Below are positions 43,527-50,153 of a stretch of DNA of 64,000 nucleotides, one piece after another; position 1 is the stretch's first letter; every line of letters starts with the position of its first letter. This stretch comes from Microbacterium pygmaeum. GTDB lineage: Bacteria; Actinomycetota; Actinomycetes; Actinomycetales; Microbacteriaceae. Both the position numbers and the translations under genes were made by a program. The DNA is taken from the NCBI RefSeq assembly GCF_900100885.1, contig NZ_LT629692.1:3534001-3598000 (forward strand), written 5' to 3'. The notes under the pieces were generated by a model. That model was given only the letters and a program-made list of their open reading frames with translations, did not search any database and was not told the DNA's origin.

Positions 43527-44129
43527 ATGACCGACACGCGAGCCGCCGACGTGCACCCCTCGGCCGATGTCGCCGACAGCGCGGACATCGGCGCCGGAAC
43601 CCGTGTGTGGCACCTCGCCCAGGTGCGCGAGAACGCGGTCGTCGGGGCGGACTGCACGATCGGCCGCGGCGCCTATATCGGCCCTGGCGTCACGATCGGC
43701 GCTGCGTGCAAGCTGCAGAACTACGCCCTCGTCTACGAGCCGGCCGTGCTCGGCGACGGGGTCTTCATCGGACCGGCGGCGGTGCTGACCAACGACGAAT
43801 TCCCCCGTGCCGCGAATCCCGACCTGACCGTGAAGACCGCCGATGACTGGCACGCGGTGGGCGTCGAGATCGGCGACGGCGCCTCGATCGGCGCTCGCGC
43901 CGTGTGCGTGGCGCCGGTGCGCATCGGCGCCTGGGCACTGGTGGCAGCCGGTGCCGTCGTGACGAAGGACGTCCCCGACTACGGACTCGTCGTCGGGGTG
44001 CCGGCTCGCCTGATCGGCTGGGTCGGTCGTGCCGGCAAGCCGCTGCGCGCCGACGCGGACGGCTGGGTATGCCCCGACACCGGCGAGCGCTACATCGAGA
44101 CCGACGGGGTCCTCGCCCCCGCTTTCTAG
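43527..44129 (+). CDS. Hexapeptide sugar N-acetyltransferase (WbpD/WlbB-like)
   Basis: This is a 200-residue left-handed beta-helix acetyltransferase with repeated IGAGTRVWHLAQV, VGADCTIGRGAYIGPGV, KLQNYALVYEPAVLGDGVFIGP and IGDGASIGARAV coils. It ends in the family's cysteine-containing tail (DGWVCPDTGERY). WbpD-like enzymes acetylate UDP-3-amino-uronates. The ATG at 43527 has GAGGAGG 6 bp upstream; the ATG at 43521 touches that site. It is divergent from the operon that encodes its pathway partners. Its TAG stop now abuts an IS481 element. Confidence 0.86.
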   Translation: MTDTRAADVHPSADVADSADIGAGTRVWHLAQVRENAVVGADCTIGRGAYIGPGVTIGAACKLQNYALVYEPAVLGDGVFIGPAAVLTNDEFPRAANPDLTVKTADDWHAVGVEIGDGASIGARAVCVAPVRIGAWALVAAGAVVTKDVPDYGLVVGVPARLIGWVGRAGKPLRADADGWVCPDTGERYIETDGVLAPAF

Positions 44130-44130
44130 A
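44125..44130. repeat. IS481 target-site duplication, left copy
   Basis: TCTAGA is repeated at 45218-45223 on the far side of the element. It contains the TAG stop of the acetyltransferase gene. Confidence 0.85.
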
Positions 44131-44142
44131 TGTACTCAGCAG

Positions 44143-45114
44143 TCACGTGGGTAACACTCTGCTGAGGGGTGTGCCGTTGATGGCGGTGTGGTGGCGTTCG
44201 GTGTTGTAGTGCTCAATGAAGGGTGCGAGGGCGTTGGTGCGGGCGGTGTTTGAGGGGAAGACCTGCCGGTAGGCCCACTCGGTTTGCAGAGTGCGGTTCA
44301 GGCGTTCTACCTTCCCGTTCTGCCAGGGGCAGTGCGGGCGGATGAGGACGTGTTTCGCGCCGAGCGTGCGGAGCACGGCCTGGACGTCGTGTGAGAGCCG
44401 GTAGCTGAAATGGTTGTCGGTCATGACCTGTTCGATGCGGGGGATGCCGTGCACGGCGAAGTACGCGGCAGCGCGGGCAAGGAACCCAGCGCAGGTTGGC
44501 CCCTTCTCGTCCGGGTGGATCTCGGAGTACGCAAGCCTGGAGTGGTCATCGATGATCGAGTGGACGTAGTCGAAGCCGATCCGAGCCTTCTTGTGAGCGG
44601 CGGTATCGCCGGCCGCTCTGCCGTGGGCGCGCCACCCGCCGCCGTCGGGGATACGGCCCAGCTTCTTCACGTCCATATGCACCAGCTCACCGGGGCGGGA
44701 GCGTTCATATCGGACGGCGGTCTGTTTCGAGGCGCGGATGATCTGCCCGGTCAACGGGTCGCATTCCGATAACCGTGGGACGCCGTGGCGGCGCAGGATC
44801 GCTCCGACCGTGCGGGCTGGAACCCCAGCGACCGGCCCGATCCGGTCCTGACCTTGCCGCAGCTGAGCGCGTAACGCGAGCACCCGCTGCTCGATCTCGA
44901 CTGGCGTGCGCCGCGGCATCGACCGTGGCCGGGACGACCGATCCACCAACCCGGCCGCGCCCTCCAGCCGGAACCTGGACACCCACCGATGCGCGCACTG
45001 ACGCGAGAGCCCGAGCTCTCGGGCGACATGAGCGAGAGGGCGCCCATCATGAATGACCCGAGTTATCAACAGGGTCCGTCCGTGGATATTCAACCGAGCA
45101 TTACCGTGGGCCAT
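44143..45114 (-). CDS. IS481-family transposase
   Basis: This is a 323-residue DDE transposase. An N-terminal HTH (HVARELGLSRQCAHRWVSRF, about 27-46) and a second helical domain precede the catalytic core. The core has HMDVKK (first Asp near 147), SIIDDHSRLAYSE (second Asp near 187) and GKVERLNRTLQTEWAY (Glu near 263). All three acidic residues are present, so it is probably active. A GGAGG site 5 bp before the ATG lies inside a hairpin arm. Confidence 0.93.
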   Translation of the reverse strand: MAHGNARLNIHGRTLLITRVIHDGRPLAHVARELGLSRQCAHRWVSRFRLEGAAGLVDRSSRPRSMPRRTPVEIEQRVLALRAQLRQGQDRIGPVAGVPARTVGAILRRHGVPRLSECDPLTGQIIRASKQTAVRYERSRPGELVHMDVKKLGRIPDGGGWRAHGRAAGDTAAHKKARIGFDYVHSIIDDHSRLAYSEIHPDEKGPTCAGFLARAAAYFAVHGIPRIEQVMTDNHFSYRLSHDVQAVLRTLGAKHVLIRPHCPWQNGKVERLNRTLQTEWAYRQVFPSNTARTNALAPFIEHYNTERHHTAINGTPLSRVLPT

Positions 45115-45116
45115 GG

Positions 45117-45170
45117 GAACCTCCGGGGAGACTAGGGAACGTAAGCACTTCCACTAAGCCCCGGAGGTTC
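45117..45170 (-). promoter_or_regulatory. Hairpin masking the transposase ribosome-binding site
   Basis: The perfect 12-bp arms GAACCTCCGGGG (45117-45128) and CCCCGGAGGTTC (45159-45170) flank a 30-nt loop. In an mRNA read in from outside, the stem would cover the GGAGG immediately before the transposase ATG and limit its translation. Confidence 0.6.
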
Positions 45171-45217
45171 TCCTCACCGCAAGTCCCGAACCGTCACCAA
45201 CGTCACAGCCGGGTACA

Positions 45218-45223
45218 TCTAGA
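45218..45223. repeat. IS481 target-site duplication, right copy
   Basis: TCTAGA matches 44125-44130. On the minus strand it contains the TAG stop of coaA. Confidence 0.85.
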
Positions 45224-46178
45224 GCTTCCTCAGCAGCACCCGCTCGACCGCGTGGTCTGCGCCCTTCTCCAGCACGAGCTTGGCCTGGTGCTTGGTCGGC
45301 AGCACGTTCTCCTCGAGGTTCGGCAGGTTGATGTCGTTCCAGAACCCGAGCGCCATACGCACGGCTTCCGCGTCGGTCAGGTGCGCGAACACGTTGAAGA
45401 ACGAGTTCGGGTTGCTGAACGCCCCCCGTCGCAGGGCGAGGAACCGCTCCACGTACCAGTCGCTGATGTGCGACGTGTCGGCGTCGACGTAGATGGAGAA
45501 GTCGAACAGCTCGCTGATGGCCATCTCGCTCGGCGACGGCGAGGGCTGCAGCACGTTCAGCCCCTCGACGATGACGACATCGGGGCGCCGAATGGTCGTG
45601 TGCGCGTCCGGCACGATGTCATAACGCATGTGCGAGTAGAACGGCGCGCGCACCTCGGCGGCGCCGCTCTTGACCTCGGTCAGGAAGTTCACCAGCGCGC
45701 GGCGGTCGTACGACTCCGGGAAGCCCTTGCGATCCATGAGCCCGCGCCGCTCGAGCTCGGCGTTCGGGTAGAGGAATCCGTCCGTCGTGACGAGCTCGAC
45801 CCGAGGCGTTCCCGGCCACCGCGAGACCAGCTCGCGCAGCAGGCGCGAGATCGTCGACTTGCCCACCGCGACCGACCCCGCCACCGCGATCACGAACGGC
45901 GTCGTCGAATCGTCATCGCGCAGGAACGAGCTCGTCTCGGCGCCCAGGCGCTTCGTCGCCGTCGCATACAGGCTGAGCAGCCCCGACAGCGGGAGGTAGA
46001 CCTCGCGGACCTCTGCCATGTCGAGCCGGTCGCCGAGTCCGCGGATCTGCACGATCTCGGTCTCGGTCAGCGGCAGGGTGGTGCCGGCGGCGAGATGCGC
46101 CCACTCCGCGCGGTCGATCTCACGGTAGAGCGAGAGCGGGGTCTGCGCGGGAAGGGTGGCTGCGTCGTCGGCAAACAT
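45219..46178 (-). CDS. coaA: Type I pantothenate kinase
   Basis: This is a 319-residue P-loop kinase that phosphorylates pantothenate, the first committed step to CoA. Walker A is AVAGSVAVGKSTISRLL near 96-112. VTTDGFLYPN, KGFPESYD and VIVEGLNVLQ follow, all family hallmarks. I chose the ATG at 46178 because TACGAT ends 7 nt before it (leaderless signature). Another ATG nine bases upstream overlaps that box. The stop codon was reconstituted by the IS481 target duplication. In related genomes coaA commonly adjoins glmS; here they are 28.5 kb apart. Confidence 0.93.
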   Translation of the reverse strand: MFADDAATLPAQTPLSLYREIDRAEWAHLAAGTTLPLTETEIVQIRGLGDRLDMAEVREVYLPLSGLLSLYATATKRLGAETSSFLRDDDSTTPFVIAVAGSVAVGKSTISRLLRELVSRWPGTPRVELVTTDGFLYPNAELERRGLMDRKGFPESYDRRALVNFLTEVKSGAAEVRAPFYSHMRYDIVPDAHTTIRRPDVVIVEGLNVLQPSPSPSEMAISELFDFSIYVDADTSHISDWYVERFLALRRGAFSNPNSFFNVFAHLTDAEAVRMALGFWNDINLPNLEENVLPTKHQAKLVLEKGADHAVERVLLRKL

Positions 46179-46185
46179 CTCGCTC

Positions 46186-46191
46186 ATCGTA
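46186..46191 (-). promoter_or_regulatory. Leaderless-type -10 box of coaA
   Basis: TACGAT (minus strand) lies 7 nt before the ATG at 46178 and decides between two close in-frame starts. Confidence 0.45.
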
Positions 46192-46329
46192 ATGGCAGGA
46201 CGAAGATCGGATGCCGCGCCTGACGCGCCGGTCAGTAGACTCTCCGCAGGTCGGGCCGAGGCACGACCCTCACGGTGGGCGATGTCGATGCTGCTCTCGC
46301 TCATCGGTCGACCCGACCGGGAGCAGATC

Positions 46330-46875
46330 ATGGGGACCAGGCGACGCTGGGCGATCGCCGCGGCATCGGCCGCGGCGGTGCTCCTCGTGGTGGCGGGCGC
46401 AGGACTGCCCGCCTACGTCTTCCCGCCGACCGAGAAGGTCGGCACCGCTGACCTCATCTACGTCATCGGCCCGCCCACGATCGAGCGCATCCGCGCCGCC
46501 GAGGCGCTCCGCGACCAGGGCGTTGCCGACCGCATCCTGATCTCGGTGCCGCTGGAGGGCGAGCAGTCGGCGAAGAATCAGTCGATCTGCGACGAGGACT
46601 ACGTGGACTGCGTGCATCCGAAGCCGTTCACCACGGCCGGCGAGGCGGGTGTGCTCAACGACTACGCGCCCGGCGAGCGCGTGGTCGTCCTCACCTTCAC
46701 CCCCCACGTCGCGCGGACGCGCTACATCTTCGACCGCTGCTATTCCGGCCAGACCGTCGTCGAGCCCGTCGACGCTTCGCTGAACATCGTGGAGTGGGCG
46801 TACCAGTACGCGTACCAGTCGGTGGCGTTCGTGAAGGCGATGGTCTCCAAGTGCCCGGATGCCCGGGTGAGCTGA
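46330..46875 (+). CDS. YdcF/SanA-like (DUF218) membrane-anchored protein
   Basis: This is a 181-residue protein with an N-terminal TM anchor (about 10-28, after GTRRRW). The extracytoplasmic domain resembles the ElyC/SanA/YdcF group (DLIYVIGPPTIERIRAAEAL near 43-62; VVVLTFTPHVARTRYIFDRCY near 128). These proteins are linked to envelope maintenance, but their chemistry is unknown. The ATG at 46330 has GGGAG upstream; earlier in-frame starts are less likely. It is divergent from coaA. Confidence 0.68.
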   Translation: MGTRRRWAIAAASAAAVLLVVAGAGLPAYVFPPTEKVGTADLIYVIGPPTIERIRAAEALRDQGVADRILISVPLEGEQSAKNQSICDEDYVDCVHPKPFTTAGEAGVLNDYAPGERVVVLTFTPHVARTRYIFDRCYSGQTVVEPVDASLNIVEWAYQYAYQSVAFVKAMVSKCPDARVS

Positions 46876-46980
46876 TCCGGGCGCACCTCCGCGCCGCACC
46901 CGAAATCAGCCCGTCATCCGGGTGCGGTACCGTGAGCGGAACGAGCACTCCCGGCATCCGAACGAGAAAGCCCTGGCACC

Positions 46981-48711
46981 ATGCGCCCAGAGCACCACAG
47001 ATCTCGCTCCACCGTCCTCCGGCGATCGCTGGCGATGCTCGCCGCGGGCGCACTGGCTCTCGGGCTGATCGGCGGCACCGCCGCGGCCGCGTCGGCCGCG
47101 GCATCCGGAGCTCTGCAGACCAAGGGCGCGCAGATCGTCACCGCCGCGGGGACGCCGTACACGATCAAGGCGGTGTCGTGGTTCGGGATGGAGACCTCCG
47201 ACTGCGCGCCGCACGGACTCTGGTCGATCACGCTCGAGCAGGGGCTCAAGCAGATCGCCGGGTGGGGGTTCAACACCATCCGCCTGCCGTTCTCGAACGA
47301 GTGCCTCGGCAAGACGTCGACGACCTCGATCAACGCGACCCTGAACCCGGCGCTCGCGCCGCTGAGCCCCTTGAAGCTGATGGACGCCGTCATCGCGCGC
47401 GCGAAGGCGAACGGCCTGAACGTGATCCTCGACCGGCACCGGCCCGACTCGGCGGGTCAGTCCGAACTCTGGTACACGAGCGCATACCCGGAGAAGAAGT
47501 GGATCGACGACTGGAAGATGCTGGCGCTGCGGTACAAATCCGAGCCCACCGTCATTGGAGTCGACCTGCACAATGAGCCGCGCGGCGCGGCGTGCTGGGG
47601 CTGCGGCGACGCGGCGCGCGACTGGCAGGCGGCGGCCACGCGCGGCGGGAACGCGGTGCTCTCGGTGAACCCGAACCTGCTGATCATCGTCGAGGGAATC
47701 GAGCGCGAATCCGACGGATCGACCACCTGGTGGGGCGGCGGGCTGCGCGGCGTGAAGACCAAGCCGGTGGCCCTCAGCGTCGCGAACCGCGTCGTGTACT
47801 CGCCGCACGACTACCCCGCGAGCGTGTCGGGGCAGGCATGGTTCACTGCGGCGAACTATCCGGCGAACCTCGAGTCGGTGTGGGAGCAGAACTGGGGCTA
47901 CATCTCCACGAGCAAGATCGCCCCGGTGCTGCTCGGCGAATTCGGGACGAAACTGACCACGACCAGCGACAAGCAGTGGCTGCAGAGTCTCGTCGGCTAC
48001 CTCGGCAAGAAGAGCATGAGCTTCGCGTACTGGTCGTTCAATCCGAACAGCGGCGATACCGGCGGCCTCGTGATGGACGACTGGAAGACGCCGCAGCAGG
48101 CGAAGCTGACCGCGCTGGCGCCACTGCTGGGGAAGACGCCGACGGCCTCGCCGACGCCGACTGCGACGCCGAAGCCGACCGCATCGGCGACGCCCAAGCC
48201 GACGGCCAGCGCGACACCGAAACCGACGTCCAGCGCGACGCCGAAGCCGACCGCGAGCGCGACACCCAAACCGACTGCCAGCGCGACACCCAAACCGACC
48301 GCGTCGGCGACACCCACCGCGACCGCGACACCCAAACCCACCGCGACCCCGACGCCGCGCACGACGACCCCGGCCCCGCCTGCCTCGCCGGCACCGGGCA
48401 ATGCCGCCGGAGTCGTCGCCACCTTTGCGGTGCAGAGCGCCTGGGCCGAGGGCTACGTGGCCGACATCGCGGTGACCGCGGCATCCGGCGCCTCGTCCTG
48501 GAGCGTGAGCTGGCCCTCTCCCGGCGCGACCGCGATCACCAGCAGCTGGGGCATGACGTGCGCGATCGCCTCGTCGGTCGTGACCTGCACCGGCGCCGAC
48601 TGGGGTGCCGCGATCCAGGCGGGCCAGACGCAGCGGGTCGGGATCCAGGTCGCGGCACCGACCGCGCCGAGCGCGCCGGCCCTCACCGTGACCTCGTCGA
48701 CCGTCCGCTGA
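46981..48711 (+). CDS. Secreted GH5 endoglucanase-like enzyme with C-terminal CBM2-like module
   Basis: This is a 576-residue exported glycoside hydrolase. The signal peptide is residues 1 to about 40 (basic start, Ala-rich core). The GH5 catalytic domain (about 45-385) has acid/base Glu199 in DLHNEPRG and nucleophile Glu320 in LLGEFGT. Also seen are GFNTIRLPFS near 97 and SPHDYP near 274. A Thr-Pro-rich linker with TASATPKP repeats runs about 390-465, and a C-terminal domain of about 100 residues resembles a family 2 cellulose-binding module. It probably cleaves beta-1,4-glucan outside the cell. Confidence 0.88.
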   Translation: MRPEHHRSRSTVLRRSLAMLAAGALALGLIGGTAAAASAAASGALQTKGAQIVTAAGTPYTIKAVSWFGMETSDCAPHGLWSITLEQGLKQIAGWGFNTIRLPFSNECLGKTSTTSINATLNPALAPLSPLKLMDAVIARAKANGLNVILDRHRPDSAGQSELWYTSAYPEKKWIDDWKMLALRYKSEPTVIGVDLHNEPRGAACWGCGDAARDWQAAATRGGNAVLSVNPNLLIIVEGIERESDGSTTWWGGGLRGVKTKPVALSVANRVVYSPHDYPASVSGQAWFTAANYPANLESVWEQNWGYISTSKIAPVLLGEFGTKLTTTSDKQWLQSLVGYLGKKSMSFAYWSFNPNSGDTGGLVMDDWKTPQQAKLTALAPLLGKTPTASPTPTATPKPTASATPKPTASATPKPTSSATPKPTASATPKPTASATPKPTASATPTATATPKPTATPTPRTTTPAPPASPAPGNAAGVVATFAVQSAWAEGYVADIAVTAASGASSWSVSWPSPGATAITSSWGMTCAIASSVVTCTGADWGAAIQAGQTQRVGIQVAAPTAPSAPALTVTSSTVR

Positions 48712-49024
48712 GGCCCGGCAACCCCGACACCGCCCGCCGAGGTCCGGTAACCCCGACACCGCCCGCCGAGGCCCGGCAACCCCCAGACCGCGCGCCGAGG
48801 CTCGGCAACCCCAGACCGCGCGCCGAAGCCCGCCGACCCCGAGACCGCCCGCCCGGGCCCGCTGACCTCGCCGGCCGCGCTGAGTCCCGGCAACCCCCAG
48901 ACCGCCCGCCGAGGCCCGCTGACCTCGCCGGCCGCGCCGAAGCCCGCTGACCCCGAGACCGCCCGCCGAGGCCCGGTACCCGCGAGCCGCCCGCCGAGGC
49001 CCGCTAACCTCGAGACCGTGCGCC
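48710..49024. repeat. Minisatellite: eleven 28-29 bp units
   Basis: Eleven imperfect tandem units of the type GAGGCCCG-YNACC-CCGAGACCG-CCCGCC fill the whole gap between the glucanase stop and the phosphatase start. The first unit overlaps the glucanase TGA. The last contains the TAACCT box and GTG start of the phosphatase gene. No other gene or site is seen in this 306-bp stretch. Confidence 0.92.
49005..49010 (+). promoter_or_regulatory. Leaderless-type -10 box of the Ppx/GppA gene
   Basis: TAACCT lies 7 nt before the GTG at 49018, inside the last minisatellite unit. Confidence 0.5.
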
Positions 49025-49962
49025 TCGGAGTTCTCGACATCGGCTCGAACACGGTCCATCTGCTGGTCGCCGACGTCCGGCCGGGCGGGAGGCCGCTGGC
49101 CGCGACGAGCCAGCGGACCGTCCTGCGCCTGATGCGCTACCTCGACGCCGACGGCGCGATCACCGAGGAGGGCGTCGCCGCGTTGGTGAGCGCCGTCACC
49201 GAGGCTCGAGCAGTCGCCGCCGCCGAGCGCGTCGACGAGCTGCTCGCCACAGCGACCTCCGCAGTCCGCGAGGCCGCCAACGGTGCCGACGTCATCGCCC
49301 GCATCGAGGAGGCCCTCGGCCAGCCGCTGCAGGTCCTCGGCGGCGAGACCGAGGCGCGGTTCACGTTCCTCGCGGTCCGCCGCTGGTTCGGGTGGGCGGC
49401 CGGTCAGATCCTGCTCTTCGACATCGGTGGCGGCTCGCTCGAGATCGCCGCCGGGTCCGACGAGTTGCCCGAGGTCGCGGCATCCGTCCCTCTCGGCGCC
49501 GGCCGCACGACGATCGGCTTCCTTCCCGACGACCCGCCCGGTGAAGAGGCGGTCGAGCGGCTCCGGCAGCACGCGCGAGAGATCCTGGCCCCGGTCGCGA
49601 AGGACTTCCGCGCACAGCCGCGGGCCGACCACGTCGTGGGTTCGTCGAAGGCGATCCGGTCGCTGGCGAAGCTGGTCGGCTACCCGGTCCCGGGATGGTC
49701 CGGAATCGAGCGGATGCTGCTCCCCCGCGCGTCCCTCGGCTCCTGGATTCCGCGGCTGGCGCGGATCCCGGCATCCGCTCGGCAAGAGCTGCCGGGGATC
49801 ACGCCCGACCGGACCTTCCAGATCGTCGCGGCGGCCGTCGTCCTGCATACGGCGATGACCGCGATGGATGTCGACGAGCTCGAGGTGAGCCCCTGGGCGC
49901 TGCGCGAGGGCGTGCTGCTGCGCTACATCGAGTCGCTGTCCTGGAACTCCCCGACCCCCTGA
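49018..49962 (+). CDS. Ppx/GppA family phosphatase
   Basis: This is a 314-residue ASKHA-fold protein with LGVLDIGSNTVHLLVADV at 3-20, TSAVREAANG near 82 and LLFDIGGGSLEIA near 137 (phosphate loops). Members hydrolyse polyphosphate or pppGpp. The short actinobacterial form without a C-terminal HD domain fits exopolyphosphatase-like proteins. The GTG start is supported by the upstream TAACCT box. Confidence 0.9.
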   Translation: MRLGVLDIGSNTVHLLVADVRPGGRPLAATSQRTVLRLMRYLDADGAITEEGVAALVSAVTEARAVAAAERVDELLATATSAVREAANGADVIARIEEALGQPLQVLGGETEARFTFLAVRRWFGWAAGQILLFDIGGGSLEIAAGSDELPEVAASVPLGAGRTTIGFLPDDPPGEEAVERLRQHAREILAPVAKDFRAQPRADHVVGSSKAIRSLAKLVGYPVPGWSGIERMLLPRASLGSWIPRLARIPASARQELPGITPDRTFQIVAAAVVLHTAMTAMDVDELEVSPWALREGVLLRYIESLSWNSPTP

Positions 49963-49975
49963 CCCTGCGTTGCTC

Positions 49976-50050
49976 GTTCACAAGTCAGGTGAATCGGCCT
50001 GTTCGCGAGCCGCGACGGGCTGAACCGCCGGAATCTCCTGACTTGTGAAC
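49976..50050. repeat. 75-bp palindrome (REP-like)
   Basis: The perfect 14-bp outer arms GTTCACAAGTCAGG (49976-49989) and CCTGACTTGTGAAC (50037-50050) enclose shorter dyads. It lies between the phosphatase and the STAND ATPase gene. The ends resemble those of the palindrome at 11431-11497. Confidence 0.8.
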
Positions 50051-50153
50051 GCCATCGCCCCGAGCTATCGCCCGAGCGCGGTCTCCGGGCGCGGTCTCCG
50101 GGCGCGGCCATCAGGGTGTGGACGCCGGCGCCCGGCTGCGGCACACTTTCCCC

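Larger units (their letters stand above)
44131..45217. mobile_element. Complete IS481-family insertion sequence
   Basis: The element is 1087 bp with imperfect 25-bp terminal inverted repeats at 44131-44155 and 45193-45217 (both starting TGTAC inward; 19 of 25 match), one intact transposase gene and a 6-bp TCTAGA target duplication. It sits precisely between the 3' ends of the acetyltransferase gene and coaA, and so disrupts neither. Intact ends, direct repeats and the reading frame indicate a recent insertion. Confidence 0.9.

Noticed and set aside
44143..45114. Transposase as a pseudogene
   Set aside because: The frame is uninterrupted, all three catalytic acidic residues and both terminal repeats are present, and a target duplication is intact.
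48710..49024. CRISPR array
   Set aside because: Units are contiguous 28-29 bp tandem repeats with no unique spacers and no cas genes nearby.
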